DNA of 64,000 nucleotides from Marasmius tenuissimus (GCA_029532415.1 JAQOTA010000053.1:620001-684000); one strand, 5' to 3'; numbered from the stretch's first letter, positions 36,165-48,955 are shown. A program made the numbers and translations. Notes: generated from the sequence alone by a model not told the origin.

Positions 36165-39100
36165 ATGGCGATCCCTCTCTCGTTTTTAGATTGTCCACCG
36201 GCACTAGAAGAATCACCCGACAACTCACAATGCCTCGGGGACACTCTCGCTGACCGCCTCGCCACCTCCACAACGATCGAATCCCTCCTCGACTGTCTCC
36301 CACGTACCTCGGAACCCGCCATCCTCTCCACCGACTCCTCAAGACCCGCATTGATGCACATAGAGCTACATGATTTCGTCTCGACCTTCACTTTACCACG
36401 CCCGACTCCGTCTCTGACTCTGACTCCGAACTTGAATGGACGTTCACGTTCACGCTCGCGCTCACGATCATTGTCTCTATCACGCAACGACCGAGTTGCA
36501 ATTCTCCTCCCCAACGGTCCCGAAAACGCCGTCGCGCTCCTGTGTGTATCAGCTTACTATACTTGTGCTCCCCTGAATGCGAGCTGTACGCCGGCAGAGC
36601 TGAGGGAGGATATTGTACGGCTCAACGTCAAAGCGATTTTGACGACGAAGGATTTGGAGGGTCGGCTTGGGTTGACGGAGTTGGCGGATGAGGTGGTGGT
36701 GGTTTATGTTGAACCTCGACGGTCTGGTCCAGCGGGACTTTTTGATCTTGAGGCTGTCAACACAGGAGTGGCTCGGGAAAGGAGGGGGGATCGAACAGAA
36801 CGACGGCCGAGTACTAGGGGGAGTGTTCACCAGCCGTCTTCGAGATCACCGAATAAGTTGGACGACCGAGCTTTGGTGTTGTGCACTTCGGGGACGAGTG
36901 GGAAGAAGAAGGTTGTTCCGTATTCTTTGCGCTGCTTGATTGTGGGGAGTTGGGCGGTGGTTCAGTCTTGGGGGTTGAAGCCTTCTGATGTCAATCGTGA
37001 GTGGCCAGAATCTGCTTATCATCCTGGTCGTGCTCATTCAGGACCTTCCGGGCACAGTGAACATGATGCCTCTGTTCCACGTCGGAGGTGTGGTACGGAA
37101 TCTCCTGTCGCCCGTGTTGTCGGGTGGATCTACTATTGTCTGCCCTGGGTTCGACGCGGTCGCTTTTTGGTCGATATCATCTGCGCTACGCGCGACGTGG
37201 TATGTACCCTCCTGCATCCCAGCCGGGTCCCGAACTCGGATGCTAAACGAACATATAGGTACTACGCAGCACCGACGATCCACAACGCGATCCTAGCTTC
37301 GCAACCAAGCCAAATCATCCCATCTCGACATCTCGCGATCCGGATGATTTGCAACGCTGCAGGCGGACTCCTTCCCTCGCTTGCTTTGGACCTGAAAGAG
37401 CGTTTCGATGGCGCAGTCGTGTTGCCCTCGTATGGGATGACGGAGTGAGCCACGAATATACTATGTCTTGATATTTTTTTTTCGCTAACTCGATCACGAT
37501 TCAGATGTATGCCTATCGCTTCGCCCCCAACGACTTACCAACTAGATCGACCTGGGTGCTCGGGAGTTGCCTGTGGTCCTCATATATCGATTCGAGATCC
37601 GCTGAATTTGGAGCGAGAGCTGAGCACGGGAAAGCATGGTGCCGTCTCGGTTCGTGGATTCCCGATGTTCTCTGGATATGAGATTTCGCCCAATCCTCGA
37701 ATACCGCTCGACACCTCCGTCTTCACCAGTGAGGGGTGGTTTGATACCGGCGATGTGGGTTACCTGGATGAGGATGGGTATCTGTTCATTACCGGGCGGT
37801 CGAAGGAGATTATCAACAAGGGTGGGGAGGTCATTTCGCCGTTCGAGGTAGAGGAGGCTGTGAGCTTGGCTGCGAAGGGGATCATCAAGGTGGGTGCATA
37901 AGTTCATGTCCCGGGCGCTTTCTGATTGTTTTTTGTGCGGTCAGGCGACATTGGCATTCTCTGTCGAGCACGACGTCCTCCAGGAAGCCATAGGTCTAGT
38001 AGTCGTTCCTGCTGAGGGTCAGCCTCGGATCGGTCTGCAGCAACTTCAAAGCATCGTCAAGGACTCCCTGCACCCCTCCAAATGGCCCTTCCTGCTGGTG
38101 TATGCGAATGACGTCCCAAAGAATAGGTATGATAATCAATCTTGTTCCTACGCAACCTTTGACAAGAATACGCAGTGCTGGGAAGCCTCAGCGTATCAAT
38201 TTGGCCAAGCGGATGGGTCTTCCATGCTTCTCGGATAGCTTACCCTTCCTGTCGCGTCATTTTGAGGCTTCCATTTCGCCATTGCAAGCCAATATCTCCG
38301 ATGCGATACCCTGCAACCCGGTGTCTGTGGACTTTTCGGTTGTTCACCGGCGCCTGTCTGGAATACCTGGGGTCAAGGAAGCTGTGATTTCCCCAGATCC
38401 CAGCGAATTCCCGGAGGCATACCTGTCGCTTGAATCTGACTCTGTTTTGGATTCGTCCTCAATAACTGCATCACTATCCTTATGTCTTCCCGGATATGCC
38501 ATACCAGAGCTTCATATCCTCCACCGAGCTTTACCAAGAACGCCTGAGGGAGTGGTCGACTTCGAGATGTTGGAACAGTATCTCTACGAGCAAGCCAACC
38601 TGTCCATGTCTCCCGAAGCCTCCGTCATTCGCGATATCTTTGCCGACCTTCTCAATCTCGAACCGTCGAAAATCAACATCGAATCCGACTTCTTCCTCCT
38701 CGGAGGCAACTCCCTTCTTCTCGGAAAATTGGCATATCAGCTCCGAAAAGCGACTGGGTCGATGTGGCTATCGCAGCCTTATTCACTAGCAGCACCGTTG
38801 CTGGTATCACGGCTCTCGTCGATGCTGAGAGTGGCTCGACGAGAAACTCGACATTCCGGGATGATTCGAGGTCGGAGTCACCCGTTGTCTCGCCCACAGG
38901 GTCTACATTCAAGTTGCTGCCAAACGTTACAAAGTCGTCCTCGTTCGAGGGCTTCTCTAAGCGCCCCTCATCAAGACATCAAAACCACCCATTTGTTTTG
39001 TTAATACAGGCTATACCGTTCATTTTCTTTTTCCCGCTCAAGTTTGCGTTGACATGTAAGTTCCTGGCGAGTCTGTTATCTGCATTACCCTGTTCACTGA

Positions 39101-41804
39101 TTCGTTATCTATAGGGACAACTTTCTTATTCTCGCTTTCCGCTCTCGCCGTGCCTCATCACGATAAAATTTTCTGGGTGCGGATGGGGGCATTGCTATGC
39201 TCAATGCTAGTGTCCCGGCTTATCACTAGAGTCGTGAACCCGATAGTTGCTATCGTCTTCAAATGGATCGTGATCGGTCGATACGAGCCCGGTGTATATC
39301 CCATGTACGTTGGTTGGGCGTTTCGCCTCGTCCACCTCTTTAGCTGATTTTATTAATCGGTTCAGGTGGTCGAATTATCACCTACGGTGGTGGGTAGTCA
39401 ACCAAGCCTTGGCGTATGTGTGACCATCATTTCTTTCTCCGTCCTAAAGATACTGAAGGCTTGCTTCTTAGAACGGCCGGACAAGGGATTTTCAGCTGGA
39501 GCCAATCGCTTCAATGTACCTACTACCGCCTATTGGGCGCGAAGATAGGGAGAGGTGTTAAGATTGATAAGGCAGCCCAGCTTGGAGAACTGGATCTCAT
39601 TACACTTCACGACGGCTGCAAGATCGACAAGGCGTTGGTTCGAGGTTTCTGTGTTGAACGAGATGGATACTTCCGGTTGGCTCCTATCGTCATAGGCTCG
39701 AACGCCTCCATCAACACGATGACCCAGATTGCACCTGGCGCCACGATCCCCGGCTCTTCGGTTTATGGACCACAATCCTCTAGCTGGGAGGATCCTTCGC
39801 CCCTGAATACGCGGCTTACAATCGTCACAATATTGCTCAAGTGCATTGGTCCTTGCGTCTCTTAATAGTGTGGCCAATCGTAGTGCTCGTGGAACTTGCG
39901 TCGCGTTCGTCCTTCTCTTCAGCCTCTTTTATTCTTTGCTAATAGCCGCCTTTAGTGGCCCCGTGGTTCGTGCTCCTGTGGAGAATGTTGAGCTTAATCT
40001 TCGAGGTTGAACCCACGCATGGAGCTTTCGCCCCCGTTATCGTCTGGTTCGCAAACCCGACTCGAATTGGGTACCATCTCGCGGCCAAGGCGGTCAAAGC
40101 CACCGTTGTTCCAGTCCTCAAAGTCCTCCTGGGTATCGTGGTCAAACGTGTGCTGGGCCTGAACAAGGAGTGTCGTGGTACACCTTCGCAGCTGTTCTTG
40201 CTCCGGCAGTCTGTCAACTCGAAGTTACTATCTCAGAGAAGACTGAGAGATGCTTTCTCGGTTCTTGGGGCGCATTATGAGAACGTTTCGGTTCGTATCC
40301 CTCCGATCGTTGAGGTACTTTCGCTAATGATCATTGTAGGTCGTCTATCGTGCCATGGGCGCAAAGATTGGTCGACGAGTGTATTGGCCAGGAACTGGGA
40401 TCAACTGCTTGGATCCCGAGCTTTTAGAGATAGGAGACGATGTAAGCCAAGCCCTCACACCATCTGAGTAAACCTATTTCTGACATCTTGGAAGGTCGTC
40501 TTCGGGTCCCGCTCTGAGCTATTCACGACCGATGGTCATGGCTCAGAGAAGATCATCGTAGGAAAAGGAGGTATGTTATAGCATATTCATTGAGTTGAGA
40601 ATCTCAGTTGATCTCTTTTGATATAGCCATGATCGCCGACCGCGTCGTCCTACTCCCTGGTACGAAGGTCGGGGCACGTGCAGTTATGGGTTCTGGTACA
40701 TTGGGCACTCGGAATGCGGAATATCTGGATAGCTCTACATGGATGGGAAGCAGTAAGCATGGCCCTTTGTTCGTGCCGATTGCGGCGTCACTGACAGTTA
40801 CTGGAATCACAGAGAACGGCAAGCCAATGTGTCTAAAGCCTGGTACACCCTCTGAAAAGGCATCCCCCGAAAAGCTGGGCGACACTACCACGCCCTTTGG
40901 TCGTGCGTTTTACGAAAGAAAAGCATCATTTTACGTCCTCCCGTATCCGCTCCTCCTACTCATCAACATCGTGGTTGTGTGCTCGACCGCAGTGTACTGG
41001 TCGATAGCCGCTGTAGTCGCTGCAGTGGTACTCCATTCAATCCATTCATCAATCCCAGGTTTCACCGTCTTCGAAAGCAACTGGTACCAAATTCCAGCTG
41101 TCTACGGTATTCTTGCTGGGATATACATCGCGGTCATCAACATCCAAGCTATCCTCGCCCTCACCTGGGTTACTCTGGCAAAATGGGTCCTGATCGGTCG
41201 ACGTCTTGTCGGAGAATACGATTGGGATAAGAGCAGTTATTGCCAGAGATGGAAACTTCATCTTACTCTCTTTGGCCTCGTTAGCAACGGGTTTGGCGGC
41301 GAGGGGATCCTGAAGGCTATCTCAGGTACTGCGTATATTGTATGGTACTATCGTGCAAACGGTGCGAAGATCGAGAAAGGGTGTTCAATATTTGCGGGTG
41401 GGGAGTTGGGGCTGATAACAGAGCCGGATCTTGTAGAGGTGAGCGGTCAATTCGCCTATTAATGGTCGGATTTCGGTGCTCAAACAGGTTTTCTAGCTTG
41501 GGGATAACGTTTCTCTCGACAACTGCTCCGTAGTTGCCCATATCAACTCGAGAGGAAGATTTTCACTGAACCGCCTTCAAATCGGGGATGGGTAAGCCCT
41601 TCGTAAGACAAAATTAGAGTTGAACTGATCGAATCATCGAACATTCCTAGGTGTGCACTGCGATCCGGATCAAGGTTGCTTTCCGGGGCTTCAATGGAGG
41701 ATCGGGCTGTTCTAGCAGAACATACACTTCTCACATCTGGGGAAGTTGCTGCCTCCAGTGCCGTCTATGTTGGGTGGCCTGGACGAATGTCTCAAAAACA
41801 CTAA
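36165..41804 (+). CDS. Membrane NRPS-like synthetase: adenylation - carrier - (TM + hexapeptide) x3
   Basis: This giant multi-exon gene starts at ATG 36165 (MAIPLSFLD) and ends at TAA 41802-41804. The adenylation domain has LVLCTSGTSGKKK (A3), NLNMMPLFHVGG, YGMTE (A5), GWFDTGDVGYLDEDG (A7), GRSKEIINKGGE (A8) and the catalytic lysine in PKNSAGK (A10). A carrier domain follows with the phosphopantetheine serine in DFFLLGGNSLLLG. After that come three cycles of hydrophobic segments and left-handed beta-helix domains (for example LLGAKIGRGVKID, YRAMGAKIGRRVYWP, YRANGAKIEKGCSIF), ending GWPGRMSQKH. Bacterial Pls and fungal VibA epsilon-poly-lysine synthetases share this order, but the A domain here looks acyl-ligase-like, so the substrate is open. 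Two apparent 1-nt losses (38756-38758 and 39800-39803) break the frame: either assembly errors or true lesions. Confidence 0.88.
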
Positions 41805-42009
41805 AACAGAGCAAATCGATATGTATTTTTCATGATCATGGACATACCCTTATTGTAAATTAGAACAACTACAGATAGACGCTCTTCCAATAAACATTCC
41901 CACTTATGCTAATGCCAATGCGGCGAAAGGCGTTCGGTCATCCCTGTCAGTGTCAGATCCCCGAATCCTGCGCCAAGAAGATCACGTGTTACTGAGCAAA
42001 TCGCGACGC

Positions 42010-42678
42010 GTGTTTGAAGGACGCCAGGCCCACCCAAACTGTTTCCTTTTTCGGATGACAGCTCAGAAGCTGTCATTCGGATTCCGGCGGCGGGCCATTC
42101 CCTTTTATGGGGACGGGACTTGTGATTTCTTCTGGCTCGGTAGTAGTCGCTGAGATTCTACTTTTTCTACTCTATTTGTTCGACATTATATGTACAACTG
42201 TGTGTTCTGAGAATTCTATCAATGTATCGAACGGGAGTCCTTCCGTTTCTGCTTTTTCTCCGGTGAAGGCGCTAAAAGGGGTAGGCCTGATTTTGGATCA
42301 TAGGCCGACGCTTTATGCTCGTCTTAGGCTCGAGGACATGGGCTGGACCAATCGGGATGGAGAACAGGTGGTGGGTTAGTACACCTAACTACCTGCCTGC
42401 CTACCTAGGTCTTGCCCCCGGTGTTGCCAGACTGCTTCGTTGCACTCTGTGCAACACTCGGTTATATTCGAGAACTCCGGGGCGATTTGAGATGACGGAA
42501 TATACAGTTGCTGATTTCGGGGCTTCCAATCCAACTTGAGATCTCTGTACGAGCAGAAGAAATCCTAAGTCCCGTCCCCATAAAAGGGAATGGCCCGCCG
42601 CCGGAATCCGAATGACAGCTTCTGAGCTGTCATCCGAAAAAGGAAACAGTTTGGGTGGGCCTGGCGTCCGTGTTTGAA
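42010..42678. mobile_element. Mutator-like MITE (651 bp) with 9-bp target duplication
   Basis: The element spans 42019-42669. Its ends are near-perfect inverted repeats of about 116 bp (42019-42134 and 42554-42669), starting GGACGCCAGGCCCACCC, with a few mismatches near the inner edge. The 9-bp duplication GTGTTTGAA flanks it at 42010-42018 and 42670-42678. Nine-base duplications and long terminal repeats are typical of Mutator-like elements. The interior has no transposase, so it is non-autonomous. A palindrome inside each arm (GACAGCT-CAGA-AGCTGTC) may add a hairpin. It lies 214 bp downstream of the NRPS-like gene stop. Confidence 0.85.
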
Positions 42679-43538
42679 TTGAAGTTCATTTTTACAGCTT
42701 TGGCCGTGTCCCTGATTTCTGACCAGATTCAGAAGACAAGTCTTGTCTTTCCGCTTTATGCGACCACACGCTCGTCGGTGGAGGCACACGCCGCAAGCTC
42801 CAACGTGAGCAATCTTTCTTCAATCCGTCCTCTCCAGCGGGTTCAACCTGGATCAATATGTCCGGTACTGTCAAACTGATGCATGAAAAAAACCTCATGC
42901 GAGTGGACGGTGGCGCTTCTAATAGCATGTGAGTTTCAGTTCCCTCGTGCATCTCCCGCGCATCAGATCCTACATGATTGAATTTTACTAAGAATCAGAT
43001 TGAGTTCATCAAGTTTCGACTTTTGGAGGAAGTTCAAGCAGGTTCGAGTTCGTGCCTGCTCCTACCTGCTCCTAGCCGCCCTTGGCGTCGCTAGGCTCAC
43101 CTTTCATGCTGCCGACTCCCGAGTCCAAGTCTCATCAGACTAGGCAAAACTTATTGGGGACCTTCTGTTACATATTCCGAAGAGGTCTCGGCTAAAGTCT
43201 GCCTTGCAGGAAGTGGAAGTTGCGTGCGAGCTCTATGGCAGCGCGACTAGTTAGAAGTGTATCTGATTCTCACCCCGGCAACGCCAATGGAGGTCACCGA
43301 AGACTTCTAGGCCTCACATTGCTCATGCAAAGGGTGCGGCACCACATCAATTGTGTTCAACCCTGTTCAGCCCAACGATCAGGACCATCATTGTTATCTG
43401 ATAGGTAAGCAATCTTCCTTATCTACATCGGGTGCCTTATCTGATAAATGTCTACATCTCGTCAATTCCACCATCAGGAGTCAGGATATTTCGGGATGAC
43501 CACGAGCCCTGTCCCACCTTCCTTGGACTCGTTCTGCC
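42679..43538. other. Intergenic, no gene seen
   Basis: About 0.86 kb between the MITE and the siderophore-type transporter. Short frames only. It likely contains the transporter promoter. Confidence 0.4.
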
Positions 43539-46019
43539 ATGTCCACAGCGCATCGGATGTCGCCCTCACCTTCCGAGTCCTCCAGGGCATTTACTGAAAG
43601 TCCTGACAAGGTGGATACTGGAATTAGAACCGTCGAAGCCACACACAAGGTTTATGGAAAGTACTCCAAGTGGTTTTTGTTCATTGGGTATTTCGCGATT
43701 CTATTTTCTTCCGTGAGGAAATTGACCGATAGTTCTTTTTTAGGCTGGGTTTGGCGTCTTATATCTACTCCTTAGACAGTCAGACCACATACAACTACCT
43801 TTCTTTCGCTGCGTCCGATCTGGACAAACACAGCTTGATTGCGACCGTTCAAGTTGCGCAGGCGGTTATAGGTGTGTCTCAGGAGTCTTCTGCATATCGC
43901 ACGCGGCTAGAAGATGACCTTCTGCTGGGTTTTAGTTGCGACTTTCAAACCAGTCATTGCCAGATTTGCCGATTTGACTTCGAGGGGATTCGCTTACGTC
44001 GCCGTTTGTGAGTTACTGGCTACGGTTTTCTTGTCTCAGTCACTCATAGCTCCACAGTGATTTTCTATGTCGTCGGTATGAATGGCTTCCGTCTAAATAT
44101 ATCCATCTGTCCTGAATACCGGATGGTTTTCCAGGTTATATCATCATTGCTTCTGCGCAACGCATTGAAGCGATCGCTGGTGGCATAGTTGTCTACGCAA
44201 TGTACGTCCTCTATTCTTAGCAGGAGAAGCATGACTGACGATATCATTCCAGTGGTTATACGTACGCACTCTCACGCCCTCTGTTATCGAATGCGCACTC
44301 AAGCTTCTAACAGTGGTCTTCAGCTCCTCACACAGATCATTATTGCCGACATCACAACCCTCAAATGGCGTGGTTTTGTGTCCGGTCTTGTTTCTCTTCC
44401 TTTCTGTGTCAATGCTTACATTGGCGCCAATGTTGCCGCCGCCGTGTTGGACAACTCTGGCTGGAGATGGGGATGTATGTCAGGCGGCTCAACTTCTCGA
44501 AAACAACGCACTTACTCTTTTTCAGACGGCATGTTCGCAATCTTAGTTCCAGCTTCACTTTCTCCCCTGATCATCACTCTACTTTGGGCGGAGCGGAAGG
44601 CAAAGAGGCTTGACCTCGCACCTCCCGTCCCAAAGACGAACCTCTTTGATCTCGCACGCCGTATGGATCTGTTTGGGCTGATGCTTCTAGGCGCTGCGAT
44701 AGCCCTAGTTCTCCTTCCCCTCACGTTGGCTAGGGGAGCAGAAAATGGCTGGAAAAATCGTGCGTTTACCTCCTGTTGTCCATCTCTTTGTCCGTCGGCT
44801 CATAACGACATTCTTAGCTTCCATGATAGCAATGATAGTCGTCGGATTTGTCATAGTCCCCATGTTCGTGATGTGGGAGAAATACACGGCATATCCTATC
44901 ATTCCTACTCGATACCTGAAGAATCGGAGCGTGGTCATTGCGGCTCTGATTGGGCTATTCGACTTTGTGAGTCATCCCCGTCGTTTCGTCGTTTCGGCTA
45001 TAGTTGACTTTGAGGGTGTTAGATTTCCTTCTACCTCACGTTCACATATCTGTACTCATTTATCTTGGTTGTTCAGCCATGGTAAGCTACTTTACATAGC
45101 CATGGGGGCGTTATCAATCGCACATTTCTCCTCCTCAGGTCTACCGTCAATGTGATATACTTTGTCTCTACCCAATCCGTGGCTCTCACCATCTTTGGGA
45201 TCATGGGGGGCCTCATTCTCCGATTTGCTCACCGTTACAAGGTCGACTTGTATCTCTTACCGTCTTTCTTCAGTGCTTTACTCATAGGCCTTCTCTGTTC
45301 AGTGGACACTCGTCGCCGGTCTCTGCATCCGTTTGTTGGGCGTTGGCCTCATGATCCACTCTCGCGGAGCCCAAGGATCCACCGCCGAACTCGCGTGGAC
45401 GCAGATTCTCCAGGGCATGGGGGGTGGTATCGCCGCCATCACCTCTCAAGTAGGAGCACAAGCATCCGTACCGCACGTTGATGTCGCAATGGTTACGGCC
45501 GTTATCCTGTTATTCGCTGAGATTGGGAACGCAATCGGAAACGCCATCTGTACGTCTCTACTCCCCCTCGTCAGAACCTAAAACTTACCATTCCTTACCC
45601 CCTTTGTATTTAGCTGGAACGATATGGACTAACCAAATGCCTGACCGATTAGCCGTCCATCTGCCAAACCTCAATGAAACCGAACGAGCGCAAATATACT
45701 CTTCCATCAACTTCATCCGAGAAATGTACCCCGCAGGAACCCCGACTCGGGAAGGTATCATCGCTGGTGAGATAATTAGCTTGTAGCTATTGTTCCTCCC
45801 ATGCTCACCGCTGTTACAGCATACAGCGACGTGATGAGATCCCTCCTCATAACTGCAACCTGCATCGCCGTCATCCCCCTTCTTCTATCGCTTGCTATGC
45901 CCGAATGGCATCTGGGCGATTCTCAAAATGCAGTCGACCAAACTGATCTCGCTGGGAGGCGCGGCACCAGCAGTAGCACGACTTCAGAAGAGGAACATGA
46001 TAAGGATGAAAAAGTTTAA
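43539..46019 (+). CDS. MFS siderophore-iron transporter-like (SIT family)
   Basis: This is a major-facilitator membrane protein of the fungal siderophore transporter type. It starts at ATG 43539 and stops at TAA 46017-46019. Family landmarks are the cytosolic N-terminus with HKVYGKYSKWFLFIG, SYIYSLDSQTTYNYL, YIIIASAQRIEAIAGG, IGYTGLQLLTQIIIADIT, and a late loop TIWTNQMPDRLA. The C-terminus is acidic and Ser-rich (TSEEEHDKDEKV). It has many short exons, including a 9-nt exon at 44253-44261 (part of IGYT) and an 18-nt exon at 44058-44075. All checked joints keep frame. It likely imports ferric siderophore complexes across the plasma membrane, but some relatives export metabolites. It could serve the neighbouring biosynthetic genes. 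Confidence 0.9.
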
Positions 46020-46274
46020 ACGGATTTCCAGGGTTTGAGTGGGGTATATCGTACAGCACATCGACCTGAGAGCTGGTTCTTCCGTACTATAATTATGCCC
46101 AAATCCTCAATATAATCCGTTGTTATCGGTACATATAAACATCAGCGTTGGTGCTCATGAATGAGAAAGATGTAAAATCGTGCAGAAATCGTGTCATGAT
46201 ATCGAATACTAACCCAGCTAATAAGGTAAATTCCTTTCCGAGAAATCCAAAGTTGATATGAAATTTAGGCCCCC

Positions 46275-48154
46275 TCAAACGCTCTCCTTAGACTCATTGA
46301 CCGGAGTCGATGTCGGTGACTTTGAATAGTCATCCTCGGAAGCGTTCAAACCTTGCGAGGGATACTTCTTCAACAAGACCTTGAAGATTTGTGCCATCAG
46401 GGCGAGAGTAAGGACAAAGGCGCTATTTGAGCACGTCAGCTATAGTATTAGACAAGAGGGGGGAGACGTACGTCGTCGCAGCGAATCCTTGCACAAATCT
46501 CGGTCCAGTTCTAGCCGGCCAGAGGAACGATCCGTAGATGGAGGCCGAGTTTCCAAGTCCGTTGACAATAGCAATAGCGACCGCACGCTTTTCTGCAGGG
46601 TGGTCGATGACACTGGATACCCACTTGAAGCATAATATCAGCATAGGACGCGAAGGAAGAGCAATGCACACGATGCATACCAGAAGTGTCAACGGGCAGG
46701 CAGCATAGACACCACCGACCGCAAAGCACAAGAAGGCGTACTTGGCATGTTTATTGTCGACAGCGACGGTGATGATAAACGAGATGCCGGCTAGGAGGGC
46801 TGCAAGGCTGACATAGTTGCCTCTTTCCTTCCTGATATCCGACGTGAAGCAGAAACCGAGGATGCAGACGAGGGCGACCATATAGATAGGGATGGTCATG
46901 TATCTCAAAAGATTAAGCCCGCGTCAGTAACGAAACGATTCCCAAGAATAGAGAGACTGACTGCTTGTCGTATCCCGTGTAACCGAGCTGTCCAACCAAG
47001 GTGGGGATAAAGTACTGGATGGTCTGAGAGCCAGTGGCAAGCATGTACATGACAGCGAGGTAGTAGACGCGCCAGTCCTTCAAGGCCATCATGAGAGATT
47101 CATTGTGTGACGGAGCAGCACCGGCTTGGGTATTACCGATCCCGTCAAGCTCCAGCCTGCGGATCGCAACAAACTGCAGGCGATTCATCTTCAGTGAGAA
47201 ACCTGGGGGTGGGAGAGGAGATACACGTACGCGTTCCTCAGGAGTGAGCCATTTCGTGGTGCTTGGCCAATCGGGTAAGATCTTCCAGGTGAACAAGGCT
47301 TCAAATCGAAGCGTTAGCCAACGGTCAGGACGAAGAGTTACATGGAGGCTTACCAACGAAGCACGAGCCGACGCCTTCAATCAAAAGCAACCATTGCCAT
47401 CCATGGATTCCACGAGTAAACTTGAGTCTGTCGGTGATCACACCGGCCAAAAGGCCAGAGAATGCACCAGAAACGGCAGTGGCGGTGTAGTAAATTGAAA
47501 AGCGTTTGGCGAGTTCATGTCTTTTGTACCATGAGGATAGGTAAAAGGCGACACCTGGGGCAAAGCCTGCTTCCACGACACCGAGGACGAAGCGAATGCC
47601 GGCTAACGATTGCCAACTGTTTCCCGCGGCGAGACAAGCAGCTACGCCTCCCCATAGGAAGCAGAGGACCGAAAGACTGAAGAGGTAATATTGAGGTGCA
47701 TGTTCAACGCGATAATGAGGCGAACATACTAAAGTGACGGTCGGACGCGCGTGAGGAGCATGTTGGCCGGAACTTCGAAGAGAACATAAGATACCTGAAA
47801 AGAGGACTAGATAAGCATAGACTCTCAAATTAAAACCAATCAATTCACGAAAAACAGTAACAAGATGACAGAGTATTGAGTGGACGTGAGGTTGAGTTGT
47901 TGTTCCATGCCCCCAACTTTTGCGTTTCCAATGTTGGCGCGATCGAGATATGACAGCGTGTAGAGAACCCAAATCGTTGGAACCTGAAGGGTCTCGCATT
48001 AGTACCCGCCATTCATATTTGCGACCAGAAAAAGAAACGTGGTCCTCACAATCCTTTTGTCAACCTTTCGAACCAACCGCTTTTCAACTTCTCCATCTGC
48101 CACGTAGGTGAATTGAGTCGAGTCTTCTCTCCATTCTTGATTGTCTTTCGTCAT
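46275..48154 (-). CDS. MFS anion:cation symporter, allantoate-permease-like
   Basis: This is a plasma-membrane MFS transporter of the Dal5/Tna1-like group, which imports carboxylates, vitamins or related anions. The start ATG is at 48154-48152 and the TGA at 46277-46275. Landmarks are VEKRLVRKVDKRI, YLDRANIGNAKVGG, VSYVLFEVPANMLLTRVRPS, FLWGGVAA, RFVLGVVEAGFAPGVAFYLS, YTATAVSGAFSGLLAG, a central linker WLTPEERF, and AEKRAVAIAIVNGLGNSASI. About nine introns were followed and all keep frame. The C-terminus is hydrophilic. It is convergent with the siderophore-type transporter, with 255 bp between the stops. The exact substrate cannot be told from sequence. Confidence 0.9.
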
Positions 48155-48955
48155 GTTGCAAGTAAAGGGGAAGTATTGGTGAGGCTACTTGCTGCGTTCT
48201 TGTTCGAAGGCGAAGAAGGTGAAGAACGCAACTTTTCAGGACCTCGGCGCTCGCTTTTGTACTTCACCAGAAAACCGTCGTGGGGGGAAAAGGTCAAGGT
48301 TGCCCAGGAATTATATCGTTCCGAGATGCCAAAATAGAGAATGATCGAGCTACGCTCACGACTCCTATGGAGGTGTTGCCAAAGGGTCGTTAGATGCGTA
48401 TGCCAAGAGAAAACGAAAGGTAAAACAGCGCCTTTACAGATTTAGGACTGGTTCATGTCGAACTGCATGGGAGAGCTCTGAGTCCCGAGCCGTGAGCAAC
48501 GTTTGAGATAGAGCCATAGCGCGAGCAGTCGTCAAGCTGTTGGTTGTCCGCGGTGTAGAAGGAAAATGGAGTTCGGAAATATTCTCGATCGTTGCGTCAG
48601 GCACAGCGCTACTTTCCCCAGTGCTCCAGACCGCCCCCCGCAATCCGGAATTAGGTAAATCCTGGAAGGGTCGGCGCTAGCAAGCCTCAGGGGACAATGT
48701 CTGGGCATAGCCAGGCACGTTGGGGAAACGGGATTGTCCAAGGCTGTATACTCCTCCGCCCCACCAGATACAACTCCTGCGCGATGGGCATGTGCCACCG
48801 CAGGATCCAGAGAAGGATCGGCTAGAAAAATGGCCAGAAGATCCGTAAATTCAGCGTGTTCATTCCCGGGTGTGTTCAACAAATATAATTAGCAGGAACC
48901 TTGATAAATACTCAGATAAAAACCGAAAGAAATGACTGAATAAATGGAGAGCCCA
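48155..48955. other. Intergenic upstream of MFS / downstream of P450-3
   Basis: This 0.8-kb interval contains the promoter of the minus-strand MFS gene and the 3' flank of P450-3. Small frames at 48434-48882 have no recognisable features. Confidence 0.4.

Noticed and set aside
39150..39865. Separate small acetyltransferase gene around 39416-39865
   Set aside because: Splice sites and the flanking membrane segments link it in frame to the carrier-domain exons, apart from the homopolymer slip, so it is one internal domain of the large gene.
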